From contig CAVYKV010000001.1 in assembly GCA_963769255.1 (NCBI GenBank), forward strand, positions 1,612,001 through 1,676,000: a DNA stretch of 64,000 nt, in the 5' to 3' direction. The notes under the pieces are model-generated. The model worked only from the letters and a program-made list of their open reading frames with translations. It made no database searches and had not been told where the DNA came from. The position numbers and the translations under genes were made by a program. The DNA comes from JAKACA01 sp963769255. GTDB taxonomy: Bacteria; Actinomycetota; Acidimicrobiia; Acidimicrobiales; Bog-793. This document shows positions 31,823 to 40,888 of this stretch, piece after piece. Each line of letters opens with the position of its first letter. Position 1 is the stretch's first letter.

Positions 31823-32485
31823 TCAGGGGGCAGGGGTCGGGGTGGCGGCGGCACTCGAGCCGGCCGAGTCGGGGCAACGCAGACCGTCGCAGACGACCGA
31901 GAGCATCCTGAGCGGAGCCCCGGCGCCGGGGCCGAGTCGCTCCGGTGACATGCAGCTGCCCACGACGAGGGCCATCACGTCGGTGACCGAGACGTCGGGA
32001 CGGATGGAGCCGTCGTGTTGAGCTCGGACGAGGAGGTGCTCGAGGCCCGTCTCGAGCTGGCACTTGAGGTCCCCGGCGGCCTCTTTGATGTCGATGCCGG
32101 CTCCGATGAGGGCATCGGCCAGATCGCGTTTGTCGATGGCTTGCTCCACGACCTGCGTGAGGCAGCTGAAGAGCGCCTCCGCCGGCGACTCCGTGTCGGC
32201 GAGGGCGCTGACGGTCGTCACGAGCCGGTCGAAGTGCCGGAGCACGATCGCCTCGAAGAGCGCCTCCTTCGTCGGGAAGTGCCGGTAGATGGTGCCGACG
32301 CCGATGCCGGCGGTGCGGGCGATCTCGTCGACCGGCACGGAGAGCCCATCGGTCCCGAAGCGCTCCTCGGCCGCCTCGAGGATGCGGGTCCGGTTGCGCA
32401 CGAAGTCCGAGCGGTGAGCACGCATGGACACGGGGCCGCTTGCCTCGGCGCCTTCCTGCAGGCCCGCAGCGACCACCTCATCCAT
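31823..32485 (-). CDS. TetR-family repressor of the divergent MFS pump
   Basis: The 220-residue protein starts at ATG 32485, 7 bases after GGAGGG. The N-terminal HTH (RILEAAEERFGTDGLSVPVD, IARTAGIGVGTIYRHFPTKE) is canonical TetR with the GTIYRHFPTKEAL recognition region. The C-terminal domain (~70-200) is helical and ends in an Ala/Pro tail. It is transcribed divergently from a DHA2-type efflux pump, and two similar inverted repeats lie in the intergenic region, one between the promoter elements of the pump gene. That is the classic local repressor arrangement. The ligand is unknown, likely a hydrophobic or cationic drug-like compound. Confidence 0.92.
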   Translation of the reverse strand: MDEVVAAGLQEGAEASGPVSMRAHRSDFVRNRTRILEAAEERFGTDGLSVPVDEIARTAGIGVGTIYRHFPTKEALFEAIVLRHFDRLVTTVSALADTESPAEALFSCLTQVVEQAIDKRDLADALIGAGIDIKEAAGDLKCQLETGLEHLLVRAQHDGSIRPDVSVTDVMALVVGSCMSPERLGPGAGAPLRMLSVVCDGLRCPDSAGSSAAATPTPAP

Positions 32486-32533
32486 GGCGATGCCCTCCGG
32501 GTGAGGACGGCGACGCCGGTGTGCCGGGTCCAT

Positions 32534-32583
32534 TGACAAACGGAACCATCATTCCGTATAGTCTAAGTGGAACCACCGTTCCG
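32534..32583 (+). promoter_or_regulatory. sigma-70 promoter with two TetR-type operators for the MFS gene
   Basis: TTGACA (32534-32539) and TATAGT (32558-32563), 18 bp apart, make a strong housekeeping promoter directed at the MFS gene. Perfect inverted repeats CGGAA-N6-TTCCG (32542-32557) and GGAAC-N4-GTTCC (32570-32583) share the GGAACC...TTCC core. The first fills the -35/-10 spacer and the second covers the expected transcription start. Binding by the divergent TetR protein would block polymerase. Confidence 0.75.
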
Positions 32584-32687
32584 ATTGTACCGCAGCCGTT
32601 CAACGGTGTGCGGGAGGGACGGGCCGAAGGCTCGCTTCGCCGCCCGGGTCCTCACCGACGAGCCCACCCGGGTCTCAAGGAGGACTC

Positions 32688-34172
32688 GTGACACTGTCTC
32701 TGCCTGCTTCAGCAGACCCCACCGTCGAGGCCGGGGCCGATCCGAGGCGCTGGCGTGCCCTCGGCATCATCGGGATCGCCCAGCTCATGATCGTCCTCGA
32801 CGCCTCGGTCGTCACGATCGCCCTCCCTTCGGCGCAGCGGGCGTTGAACATCTCGGTCGCCAACCGGCAGTGGGTGCTGACGGCCTACACCCTTGCCTTC
32901 GGCGGTCTCCTGCTGCTGGGGGGCCGCATCGCCGACTACGTCGGCCGCAAGCGGATGTTCATCGTGAGCCTGCTCGGCTTCGCGGGCGCCTCCGCCCTCG
33001 GTGGGCTCGCCGGGAACGCCGCCATGCTCTTCAGCGCCCGGGCGCTGCAGGGCGCCTTCGCCGCCATCATGGCTCCGGCGGCGCTCTCTCTCCTGACGGT
33101 GACGTTCACCGAACCGCGGGAGCGGGCACGCGCCTTCGGCGTCTACGGCGCCATCGCCGGCAGCGGGGCGGCCATCGGCCTCATCCTCGGCGGCGTCCTC
33201 ACCCAGTACGCCTCCTGGCGCTGGACGCTGCTCATCAACGTGCCGATCGCGGCGGCGGCCGCCCTCTGGGCCTTCGTGGAGATCCGTGAGAGCAAGGCGG
33301 AGAACCGCGGCCGCTACGACGTGAGGGGAGCCGTCACGGTGACGGGTGGGCTGCTGGCGCTCGTCTACGGCTTCACGCGGGCCGGGACGAACGGCTGGGG
33401 GGCGCCGCTCACCGTCGGCTGCCTGGCCGCCGCCGCCGTCCTCCTCGTCGCCTTCGTGTTCGTCGAGACGAGGTCCGAGCACCCCCTGCTGCCCCTGCGG
33501 GTGGTCCTCGAGCGAAGCCGGGGCGGCTCCTACCTCACGTCCCTCCTGGTCGGCATCGCCCTCTTCGGCACGTTCCTCTTCCTCACGTACTACCTGCAGG
33601 GAACGCTCGGCTACTCCGCCCTGCGGACGGGTTTCGCCTTCCTCCCCTTCTCGGCGGGCATCATCATCGCCGCCACCCTGGCGAGCAGCCTTCTGCCCCG
33701 CCTCGGACCACGTGTCCTCATGGCCTTCGGCCTCCTGCTCGCCGCCGCCGGCCTCGCCTGGTTCACGCAGATCGGTGTCGACACGAGCTACCTCTCGCAC
33801 GTGTTGCCCGCCGAGATCGTCGTGAGCCTGGGGATGGGCTTCGCCTTCGTACCGCTCAGCAACACAGCGCTCATCGGCGTCTCGCCGCACGACGCCGGCG
33901 TGGCGAGCGCCCTCGTGAATGCCACCCAGCAGGTGGGAGGCTCGCTCGGCACCGCCCTCTTGAACACGGTGGCGGCCTCGGCGACGGCTGCCTACCTGAC
34001 CGAGCACGGGCACGCCCTCCACACGGTGGCCGCCGGCCTCGTCCACGGCTACACGATCGCCTTCGTGCTGAGCGCAGCCCTCGTCGCCCTCGCCGTGATC
34101 GCCACGGTCGGCCTCGTGCGGACGCACTACCAGCCGAGCACCGAGCTGGCCGAGGCGGGCCTCGAGGCCTGA
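32688..34172 (+). CDS. MFS drug efflux transporter (DHA2, 14-span type)
   Basis: The 494-residue proton antiporter of the EmrB/QacA (DHA2) group. LGIIGIAQLMIVLDASVVTI is TM1 with the typical motif D1, GGRIADYVGRKRMFI is the loop 2-3 motif A, LQGAFAAIMAPAALSLL is TM4, and GSGAAIGLILGGVLTQYASW is motif C of antiporters. About 14 hydrophobic segments fit the length. It is controlled by the divergent TetR gene and the promoter/operator described upstream. The ATG-like start is GTG 32688 after AAGGAGG. Substrates are unknown. Confidence 0.93.
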   Translation: MTLSLPASADPTVEAGADPRRWRALGIIGIAQLMIVLDASVVTIALPSAQRALNISVANRQWVLTAYTLAFGGLLLLGGRIADYVGRKRMFIVSLLGFAGASALGGLAGNAAMLFSARALQGAFAAIMAPAALSLLTVTFTEPRERARAFGVYGAIAGSGAAIGLILGGVLTQYASWRWTLLINVPIAAAAALWAFVEIRESKAENRGRYDVRGAVTVTGGLLALVYGFTRAGTNGWGAPLTVGCLAAAAVLLVAFVFVETRSEHPLLPLRVVLERSRGGSYLTSLLVGIALFGTFLFLTYYLQGTLGYSALRTGFAFLPFSAGIIIAATLASSLLPRLGPRVLMAFGLLLAAAGLAWFTQIGVDTSYLSHVLPAEIVVSLGMGFAFVPLSNTALIGVSPHDAGVASALVNATQQVGGSLGTALLNTVAASATAAYLTEHGHALHTVAAGLVHGYTIAFVLSAALVALAVIATVGLVRTHYQPSTELAEAGLEA

Positions 34173-34234
34173 GCCGCGAACGTCGCCCGTCGGGCAGGGC
34201 AGGCGATCGGCGGCCGAGCTGGCAGGATCGGTGC

Positions 34235-35308
34235 ATGCCCGACCCGGAGACGTCCCCAGTCCGCCGGCACGACCCGCAACGGCGCTCGTTCGCCAGCGAC
34301 AACTACGCCCCGATGCACCCGGAAGTCCTCGCCGCCCTCGAGGTGGCCAACGGCGGTCACGAGACGAGCTACGGCGAGGATGCCTACACCGTGCACCTCG
34401 CCGAGGTCTTCCGAGCCCATTTCGGGGATCGCTCAGAGGTGTTCCCCGTCTTCAACGGGACCGGGGCCAACGTGGTGGCGCTGCAGGCCATGACGAGCCG
34501 CTGGGACGCCGTCATCTGCGCCGAGGCTGCCCACATCAACGTCGACGAGTGCGGGGCGCCGGAGCGGGTGGGTGGGCTCAAGCTGTTGGCCGTCCCGACG
34601 CCGGACGGCAAGCTCAGGCCGGCGCAGGTTGCGGCCAGGCTCTCCGATCTCGGCGACGAGCACCGGGCGCAGCCGCGAGTCGTCTCCGTGACGCAGTCGA
34701 CCGAGCTCGGCACGTGCTACCGGGTGGAGGAGCTGGCGGCGCTCTGCCATGCAGCTCATGGCGCCGGGCTCCTCGTGCACATGGACGGCGCCCGACTGGC
34801 GAACGCCGCCGCCCACCTCGAGGTCGGGCTCCGGGTGCTCACGACCGACGTCGGCGTGGACGTGCTGTCGTTCGGGGGAACCAAGAACGGCCTCATGCTC
34901 GCAGATGCCGTCGTCGTCCTGAACCCGGAGGCCGTCTCCGGTCTGCCCTTCCTCCGCAAGGCGTCCATGCAGCTCGCTTCGAAGATGCGGTTTCTCTCCG
35001 TGCAGCTGGAGGCGCTCCTCGCCGGCGACCTCTGGCTGCGCAACGCCCAGGCGGCGAACGCCGCCGCCCAGCGCCTCGCCGCCGCCATGGGCGCCATCGG
35101 CGGGGTGCGCATCACCCAGGCGGTGGAAGGGAACGCCGTCTTCGCCGTCCTCCCAGCCGGGGCGGCGGAGCGCCTGCGCGCCTTCTACCGCTTCTACACC
35201 TGGGACGACGCAACCGGGGAGGTGCGCTTCATGACGGCCTTCGACACCACGGAGGAGGACGTCGACGCCTTCGCCAGGGCCATGGCGGAAGCCGTCGCCT
35301 CGACGTGA
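34235..35308 (+). CDS. ltaE: low-specificity L-threonine aldolase (beta-eliminating lyase family)
   Basis: The 357-residue PLP enzyme cleaves L-threonine or L-allo-threonine to glycine and acetaldehyde. FASDNYAPMHPEVLAALEVA, ETSYGEDAYTVHLAEVF and PVFNGTGANVVALQAMT are the fold-type I aldolase N-terminus, VHMDGARLANAAAHLEV holds the PLP-stacking/Asp region, and LSFGGTKNGLMLADAVVV contains the Schiff-base Lys. Length is normal. Gap to the MFS gene is 62 bp, so readthrough is possible. Some actinobacterial homologues act on phenylserine; specificity is not readable. Confidence 0.92.
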   Translation: MPDPETSPVRRHDPQRRSFASDNYAPMHPEVLAALEVANGGHETSYGEDAYTVHLAEVFRAHFGDRSEVFPVFNGTGANVVALQAMTSRWDAVICAEAAHINVDECGAPERVGGLKLLAVPTPDGKLRPAQVAARLSDLGDEHRAQPRVVSVTQSTELGTCYRVEELAALCHAAHGAGLLVHMDGARLANAAAHLEVGLRVLTTDVGVDVLSFGGTKNGLMLADAVVVLNPEAVSGLPFLRKASMQLASKMRFLSVQLEALLAGDLWLRNAQAANAAAQRLAAAMGAIGGVRITQAVEGNAVFAVLPAGAAERLRAFYRFYTWDDATGEVRFMTAFDTTEEDVDAFARAMAEAVAST

Positions 35309-35503
35309 GGCCGGACGGCGGAGGCCCGGTGGGAAGCGGGGACCATCAACGTTCGGAAGAACGGCGTTCCCTAGGCTGTTGCACAGGAGCGAAGGCGTCC
35401 GACGCGTCGAAGGAGGGGTTTCGTCTCTTGTCCGAAGGGCATGGGTGGGCGGTGTCGGATGGGCGATCCGGGATGACGCCCCGGGCGGAGTGGTGACGCT
35501 GCC

Positions 35504-37384
35504 GTGAAGCGCAACCTGGCACTCGCCACGATCTCGCTCGTCCTCTTCCTCACGTTCCTCGACAACACCGTCGTAAGCGTCGTGCTCGCCGAGGTGCAGC
35601 AGGGACTGCACACGGGCGTGAGTCAGCTGCAGTGGGTCGTGAACGGCTACGCCCTCGTCTTCGCCAGCTTCATGCTCACGGCGGGGACGCTCGGAGACCT
35701 CTTCGGCCGCAAGAAGGTCATGCTCATCGGTGTCGGAATCTTCTGCGCCGGCTCGCTCGTGGCCGCCGTCGCCCAGAACGCCGACACCCTCATCACCGGC
35801 CGGGCGCTCATGGGCCTCGGGGCCGCCGCCTCCGAGCCGGGCACCCTCTCGATGATCCGCCACATCTACGATGACCGGCGGGACCGGGCACGGGCGCTCG
35901 GTATCTGGACCGCGGTCGCCGGTCTCGCCCTCGCCCTCGGCCCGGTCATTGGGGGCACGCTCGTCGGCATCTGGTCGTGGCGAGCCATCTTCCTTTTCAA
36001 CCTCGCCTTCGGCATCACGGCGCTCGTGAGTGCCGCCCTCGTGCTACCGGAGAGCTCCGACCGTGTCCCGCGGCGGTTGGACATCCCGGGCTTCGTGCTC
36101 GGTGCCCTCTCGATCGCCGCCGCGGCCTTCGCCGTCGTTCTCGGCGAGACGCACGGATACGACACGTGGTGGATCGACCTGCTCTTCGCGGGATCGGCCG
36201 TCACGATGCTCGCCTTCGTCCTCTGCGAGCGCCATGCCGCCAACCCGGTGCTGAACGTGCACTACTTCCGGAAGGCCCCCTTCACCGCCTCCAACCTCGT
36301 GGCCTTCGCCACGTATTTCGGGATCTTCTCCATCTTCTTCTTCGTCGCCCTCTACTTGCAGGAGGTGGTGGGGGCCTCCGCCTACTCGACGGCTGTCGAC
36401 TTCATCCCGATGGCTGTCGTGATGGTGGTGGCCTCGGTCTTCACCGGCCGTTGGGTGGCGCGAGTCGGTCCTCGCCTTCCGATGGTGACGGGCTGCCTGT
36501 TGGCGGGCCTCGGCGTGCTGTTGACCGACGTCTACATCTCACCCCACGTCGGCTTCTCGACGCTCGGGTGGACGCTTCCGCTCGCCGGCGCTGGCTTCGG
36601 CATTGCCATGGTGCCGGCGGCCACGACTGCCCTCTCGGTCATCCCGGCGCGCCACTCCGGCATGGCCGCCTCCATGACGAACACGAGCCGGGAGCTCGGC
36701 GCCGTTGCCGGCGTGGCCGTGCTCGGATCGGTCGTGAACGGGCAGCTGACCGTGAACCTCGCCCATCGCCTGACGGCCATCGGGATCCCGGGTCAGTTCC
36801 AGTCCATCGTCATCGCCGCCGTCGAGTCGGGCACCGTCAGCTCGCAGCAGAAGGCCTACCACGGCGGCGGCTCCCTCCAGGCGATCGTGGACAAGGTCGT
36901 GGCGTCCGCCTTCGGGGCCTTCGGCACCGGTCTCGACCTCGCGCTGCTGACGGCCGCCTCCGTGCTGCTGCTCGCCTGCCTGATCGCCGCCGTCGGGTTG
37001 CGCCGGTTCGTGAGCGGGCAGGCGAGCGACGACGAGCCCGATGAGGAGCCGGCGACGCTCGAGAGCAACGCCGCCGCCACGGTCGTCGGCGCCGCCGGCG
37101 ACGGCACCGTCGTCGTGGCCTCGGGGGAGGCGGGGGGCCCGGCTGCTCGAGCTGGTGCCTCGCCTGCGGGGTGGCTCGCCACCGGCGCGTCAGAGCCACG
37201 GCCGCCGTGGCGGCAGGTCGGTGCGCCGCTGGTCGCGGGGCATCGGACTGCCCCAGCGCCGCTCTCGGGCGAGCTGAGAGGGCTCCTCCGCCGCCCTCAG
37301 AGAGCTCCCGCCGGTGCCAGGTGGAGGGCGAGGAGCCCCGCCGTGATCGACATCGGGACGAGTGCGACACCCACCTTCGAGTAG
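35504..37384 (+). CDS. MFS transporter (DHA2, 14-span) with long disordered C-terminal tail
   Basis: The 626-residue transporter starts at GTG 35504. LALATISLVLFLTFLDNTVV (TM1), AGTLGDLFGRKKVMLIGVGI (motif A), GIWTAVAGLALALGPVIGG and AVAGVAVLGSVVNGQ show a DHA2 drug:H+ antiporter with ~14 spans ending near residue 505. Residues ~510-626 form an Ala/Gly/Pro/Arg-rich, poorly conserved tail, the last 29 codons of which overlap the end of the convergent permease gene. The tail may be partly an artefact of a lost stop. No adjacent regulator; the 195-bp upstream region shows no clear promoter. Confidence 0.88.
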   Translation: MKRNLALATISLVLFLTFLDNTVVSVVLAEVQQGLHTGVSQLQWVVNGYALVFASFMLTAGTLGDLFGRKKVMLIGVGIFCAGSLVAAVAQNADTLITGRALMGLGAAASEPGTLSMIRHIYDDRRDRARALGIWTAVAGLALALGPVIGGTLVGIWSWRAIFLFNLAFGITALVSAALVLPESSDRVPRRLDIPGFVLGALSIAAAAFAVVLGETHGYDTWWIDLLFAGSAVTMLAFVLCERHAANPVLNVHYFRKAPFTASNLVAFATYFGIFSIFFFVALYLQEVVGASAYSTAVDFIPMAVVMVVASVFTGRWVARVGPRLPMVTGCLLAGLGVLLTDVYISPHVGFSTLGWTLPLAGAGFGIAMVPAATTALSVIPARHSGMAASMTNTSRELGAVAGVAVLGSVVNGQLTVNLAHRLTAIGIPGQFQSIVIAAVESGTVSSQQKAYHGGGSLQAIVDKVVASAFGAFGTGLDLALLTAASVLLLACLIAAVGLRRFVSGQASDDEPDEEPATLESNAAATVVGAAGDGTVVVASGEAGGPAARAGASPAGWLATGASEPRPPWRQVGAPLVAGHRTAPAPLSGELRGLLRRPQRAPAGARWRARSPAVIDIGTSATPTFE

Positions 37385-38367
37385 ACGAGGGCCGAGGGAG
37401 AGGCTCCCGCCGCGCGGGCGACCCGCATCCACAAGATGGCCGAGAGGGCGCCCGTCACCACGAGATTCGGCCCGAGATCGAGCCCGAGGAGCAGCGCCTG
37501 GGTATGGGGGGGTGGCCGCGAGGACAGGAGGACGGCGGCCGGGAGGTTGTTGACGACACCGGCGGCGCCGGCGGCGAGCCAGGCCACCGCCCACGGCCCG
37601 AGGGAGGAGACGAGCCGTCCCGGGGCACCGGAGGCGCGGGCGAGCGTCCCGAGCACCAGGGCGAGGAGGAAGAGGCCGGCGAGCGTGGCGGCGCTGACGG
37701 CTCGGCGCGCCGCCGTCACGTCCAGCCGCCCGAGGAGCACCTGAGCGCCCGCACTCACCAGCCCGACTGCGGCGACGGGAAGGGCCGGGTTACCGAGGAC
37801 GAGCACGAGCACGGCGGCCGCCACGATGCCTCCGACGCCGAGGCCGAGGCGGAGCGTCACCGTCTCGGCCGCCTCGCCCCGAGTGGAGCGCAGATCCTTC
37901 CACCGCCAGAGCGCGAGCACGAAGATCGTGACGACGACGGCCGCCGCCCAGGAGGGGAGCATGTGGGCGGCAAAGGTGGCGCCGCCCCCGTGGGCGCCCA
38001 CGACGAGGAGGTTCGTGAGGTTGGAGCCCGGCAGGAGGAGGGAGGCGGAGTTGGACATGAAGACCGACCCGTAGAGGAAGGCCGTCTCGGGCAGGCGCCG
38101 GCGCCTGGCGGCGTGCAGCAGGATGGGCGTCAGGAAGACGACGGACGTGTCGAGGTTGAGGACGACGGTTACGGCCGCCACGAGCGCCATCAAGGAGGAG
38201 AAGAGCACGAGCCCGCCGCCAGGCAGCCGCGCCAGCCGGCTACCGACAGCCTCGAAGACTCCGTCGGAAGCGGCCACGACGCCGACGAGGAGGAGCCCGG
38301 CCACGAGCACGAAAGGGGGCCACACCTGGCGGGCGGCGTCAGGCAGCGCCGAGGCGAGGACCCTCAC
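37297..38367 (-). CDS. ArsB/NhaD-like (SLC13-type) ion permease
   Basis: The 356-residue membrane protein has ~10 hydrophobic spans. ALVAAVTVVLNLDTSVVFLT resembles the ArsB/NhaD N.D..V.. segment, FMSNSASLLLPGSNLTNLLV is the conserved reentrant-loop-like S-N-L-T-N motif, and AGAAGVVNNLPAAVLLSS is its C-terminal counterpart with V-N-N-L-P. This inverted pair of loops marks the ion transporter superfamily. It is shorter than typical ArsB (~420 aa). The substrate may be arsenite, a dicarboxylate or Na+/H+; no ars genes are nearby, so I do not assign arsenite. Convergent 88-bp overlap with the MFS gene. Confidence 0.82.
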   Translation of the reverse strand: MRVLASALPDAARQVWPPFVLVAGLLLVGVVAASDGVFEAVGSRLARLPGGGLVLFSSLMALVAAVTVVLNLDTSVVFLTPILLHAARRRRLPETAFLYGSVFMSNSASLLLPGSNLTNLLVVGAHGGGATFAAHMLPSWAAAVVVTIFVLALWRWKDLRSTRGEAAETVTLRLGLGVGGIVAAAVLVLVLGNPALPVAAVGLVSAGAQVLLGRLDVTAARRAVSAATLAGLFLLALVLGTLARASGAPGRLVSSLGPWAVAWLAAGAAGVVNNLPAAVLLSSRPPPHTQALLLGLDLGPNLVVTGALSAILWMRVARAAGASPSALVYSKVGVALVPMSITAGLLALHLAPAGAL

Positions 38368-38436
38368 AGGTCGTCAGTCCTACCCGGGGTCGTCGCCGGG
38401 CATGCACCGCCGCCGATCGCCCGGGCCCGCGTCCTC

Positions 38437-39048
38437 TCACCCGGTGAGGGCGGAGCCGTCGATTTGGGGGAGCAGGCCGGCCCGGAAGGCCGCCACCGTG
38501 GACGGTGGCGTGACCACGGCTGCGGATCCCGCCGTGGGGCGATCGAGCGGCACGCCATAGCCGGCTCGGGTCCACGGGACGATCCGGTCGGCCAGCACGA
38601 GCGCCGGCGAGCCGTGCAACGACACGAAGGTGCCCGGCGGGAGAGCACGCCACCTCATGTCGTGAAGACGCCGGTCGTGTGTCCCGGCCACGATGCGCTC
38701 GGAGTGCAGCCGCCGGTCGATGTCCTTGGCCGACGGGAGGTGGAGGCCGTTGCCGCCCGCCCACGCCCGGCGGAACTCGTTGTAGTCCTCCCTCCTGCAG
38801 AGGGCGCAGTGTCGGTGCCCGGCTGCGTAGGAGACGGCCTCGTCGTGGAAGAACAGAACCGTCAGATGACCCTTCTCCCACTGCGGCAGCCGCCAGTCCT
38901 TGTAGTGCAGGCGACAGGTGCTCCAGAGGTTGCCGGCGTGGAAGCGCACGATCTCGGTGCCCTCGTGCAGGATGCCGCGGTTGCCGAGCCAGCCGCCCCG
39001 CAGCTCCGCGGCGACGATGTCGCCCATGGGCGTCACACGGTTACGCAT
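38437..39048 (-). CDS. conserved hypothetical protein (203 aa)
   Basis: From ATG 39048 (MRNRVTPMGDIVAAELRGGW). Recognisable features: HAGNLWSTCRLHYKDWRLPQ, GHRHCALCRREDYNEFRRAW with a lone C-x2-C, and LHGSPALVLADRIVPWTRAG. There is no signal peptide or membrane helix. The aromatic and basic composition is unlike DNA-binding HTH proteins. I do not recognise the family, although similar short proteins occur in other actinobacteria. It is divergent from the SRPBCC gene, with a 19-bp tandem repeat in the shared upstream region. Confidence 0.65.
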   Translation of the reverse strand: MRNRVTPMGDIVAAELRGGWLGNRGILHEGTEIVRFHAGNLWSTCRLHYKDWRLPQWEKGHLTVLFFHDEAVSYAAGHRHCALCRREDYNEFRRAWAGGNGLHLPSAKDIDRRLHSERIVAGTHDRRLHDMRWRALPPGTFVSLHGSPALVLADRIVPWTRAGYGVPLDRPTAGSAAVVTPPSTVAAFRAGLLPQIDGSALTG

Positions 39049-39113
39049 CGGGTGAACAGGACGAGCCGGCACGTGGCCAGCCTGCCCGCTCGTGGCGGGG
39101 GCTCCGGCCGCCC

Positions 39114-39156
39114 GCGGACGGCCCGAGCGGCAGCGGACGGCCCGAGCGGCAGCGGA
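39114..39156. repeat. 19-bp tandem repeat, 2.3 copies
   Basis: GCGGACGGCCCGAGCGGCA occurs twice head-to-tail (39114-39132, 39133-39151), followed by GCGGA. It lies just upstream of the SRPBCC start, between divergent genes. Probably replication slippage; no function evident. Confidence 0.8.
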
Positions 39157-39172
39157 GGGCATAGCGTGAGCT

Positions 39173-39643
39173 ATGGCGTCGTCGCCCGTCGTCGAGTACC
39201 GGCGGACCTTCGATTTCGCCGTGCCGCCGGCCGAGCTCTGGCGGACGATCGAGCATCACGAGTCCTACGAGGAGTGGTGGCCGTACCTCCGCGAGTTGAC
39301 GGTCGACGGAGGGTTGAGCACCGGCTCCGTACTGCGAGGTGTCGTGCGGCCCCCCGTCCCGTACCGGATGCGACTCGAGATCGTCCTCGAGCGCTGCCGG
39401 CGGCCGAGCCTCATCGACGCCCGCGTGCACGGCGACCTCGAGGGGGAGGCGCACCTGCGCTTCCGGAGGGAAGGCGAGGGCACACGGGCCGAGGCCAGCT
39501 GGACGGTGGAGATGATGCAGCCGGCCATGCGCCTCGCCAACCTGCTGGCGCGCCCGCTTCTCCTGAAGGCACACGACGTCGTCGTCGACCTCACGGTGGC
39601 GAGCTTCCGCCGCCAGCTGAGAGACGTCCGAGAGGGCGTCTGA
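39173..39643 (+). CDS. SRPBCC (START/polyketide-cyclase-like) protein
   Basis: The 156-residue protein has the helix-grip fold pattern: EYRRTFDFAVPPAELWRTIE at the N-terminus (strand plus helix with the W...E), YEEWWPYLRELTVDGG, a run of beta strands (RMRLEIVLERCRRPSLIDAR, EGEAHLRFRREGEGTRAEAS), and a long C-terminal helix (ANLLARPLLLKAHDVVVDLT). Such proteins bind hydrophobic ligands or act as cyclase/aromatase-like factors. The gene is solitary; its ligand is unknown. ATG 39173 lies close to the repeat upstream and lacks a strong RBS. Confidence 0.85.
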   Translation: MASSPVVEYRRTFDFAVPPAELWRTIEHHESYEEWWPYLRELTVDGGLSTGSVLRGVVRPPVPYRMRLEIVLERCRRPSLIDARVHGDLEGEAHLRFRREGEGTRAEASWTVEMMQPAMRLANLLARPLLLKAHDVVVDLTVASFRRQLRDVREGV

Positions 39644-39666
39644 AGCGGCCGTGAGCCGCCGATCTC

Positions 39667-40809
39667 TCAGAACAGCCGGGAGGAGGCGATGGCCGCCCCC
39701 TCGGCGAGCGACCGCAGCTTCTCCCAGACGAGCGACGGCGCCACGGTGCCGATCCCGGCCGATGTCTCGAACCCGCAATCGGTCCCGGCGATGAGCCGGC
39801 TCGGGTCGCCGACGGCGGCCGCCAGGCGCTCGAGGCGTTCCGCTACCACCTCGGGGTGCTCGACGTAGTTGCTCGTCGTGTCGATGACGCCGGCGACGAG
39901 CACCATGTGCTCGGGGATGGGTTGTGCCAGCAGGGAACGGTGCTCGTGGGCGTGGCGGGCGTTCGCCATGGGCAGGACGAGGGCCCCGGCGTTGACCGTG
40001 TAGAGGTAGGGCAGCAGCTCGGCCAACGCCACGTCCCGCGTGTGCGGTCCCTCGTAGTTGCCCCAGCAGACGTGCAGCCGGACACGGGAGGGGTCGATGC
40101 CGGCGAGGGCGGCGTTGATGGCGCCGACGACGAGCTCGACCCAGGCCAGGAACTCGTCGAGCGGTTGGTCGGCGAACAGCGTGTGGCGTTCGAGGGCGAG
40201 GTCGGGAGCGTCCACCTGCAGGAGGAAACCCCGCTCGGTGATGACCCGGTACTCCGTGGCGAGGGCGGCGGCGACGGCGTGCACGTAGTCGGGCCGGCCG
40301 GCGAAGTAGCGGTTCTCCATGGCGGACACGACGATGCCCGGCGACGCCGCCGTGACGAAGGTCTCGAGAAAGGGCGCCTCCACCATGAGGCGGCACTCGT
40401 CCTCCAGCTCCGCGAGGTCGCCGTAGGCGATCGGCCCGGTCGCAGCCGGCGCCTTCATGAGGTTGACCTGCCCCCGCTGGCGGAGCGGGAGGGCGAGCTC
40501 TAGGTAGTCCGGGTAGTCGCGGAGATCTGCCATGAGGCGGCGCTCGCTCGTGCCGGAGAAGCCCGTCATGCGGTGGCTCACGTACGTGAAGAAGCTCTCC
40601 CGTCCTTGCTCGCCGCTGTTGCCGATGTCGACACCGGCCCGCACCTGCGCCTCGATGCTGGTACGCGTGGCCGCCGCCACGGCGAGGCGGAGGTCCTCGG
40701 CCGCCACGGCCTCCCCCCGGCTGCGGCGGCCGTGCAGCCCGGCCAGCTCGGCCGGTCGGGGCAGGCTGCCGGCATGCGTCGTGAGGATTCGGGTCTCGCT
40801 CGTGCGCAC
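39667..40809 (-). CDS. cobalamin-independent methionine synthase (MetE C-terminal domain) family protein
   Basis: The 380-residue TIM-barrel protein resembles the catalytic half of MetE and the zinc-dependent alkyl-thiol transferases such as epoxyalkane:CoM transferase. ILTTHAGSLPRPAEL is the characteristic start, GVDIGNSGEQGRESFFTYVS lies near substrate sites, LRLHVCWGNYEGPH-type sequence carries the His-x-Cys zinc ligands, and IAGTDCGFETSAGIG gives the last zinc Cys. The MetE N-terminal half is missing, so it is not a classical MetE. Actinobacterial stand-alone members take methyl or alkyl groups from unknown donors. No coenzyme M genes nearby. Confidence 0.88.
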   Translation of the reverse strand: MRTSETRILTTHAGSLPRPAELAGLHGRRSRGEAVAAEDLRLAVAAATRTSIEAQVRAGVDIGNSGEQGRESFFTYVSHRMTGFSGTSERRLMADLRDYPDYLELALPLRQRGQVNLMKAPAATGPIAYGDLAELEDECRLMVEAPFLETFVTAASPGIVVSAMENRYFAGRPDYVHAVAAALATEYRVITERGFLLQVDAPDLALERHTLFADQPLDEFLAWVELVVGAINAALAGIDPSRVRLHVCWGNYEGPHTRDVALAELLPYLYTVNAGALVLPMANARHAHEHRSLLAQPIPEHMVLVAGVIDTTSNYVEHPEVVAERLERLAAAVGDPSRLIAGTDCGFETSAGIGTVAPSLVWEKLRSLAEGAAIASSRLF

Positions 40810-40888
40810 GACGGCATTCTGCCCTCTGAACCGCAGCCGAGAGGTCGGCGGCGAGGCAGACTGTTCTCAGGCATCGAGGAGGACGGGC

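Noticed and set aside
37297..38367. Arsenite efflux pump ArsB
   Set aside because: The fold matches the ion transporter superfamily, but the protein is short and no arsR/arsC or other ars gene is near.
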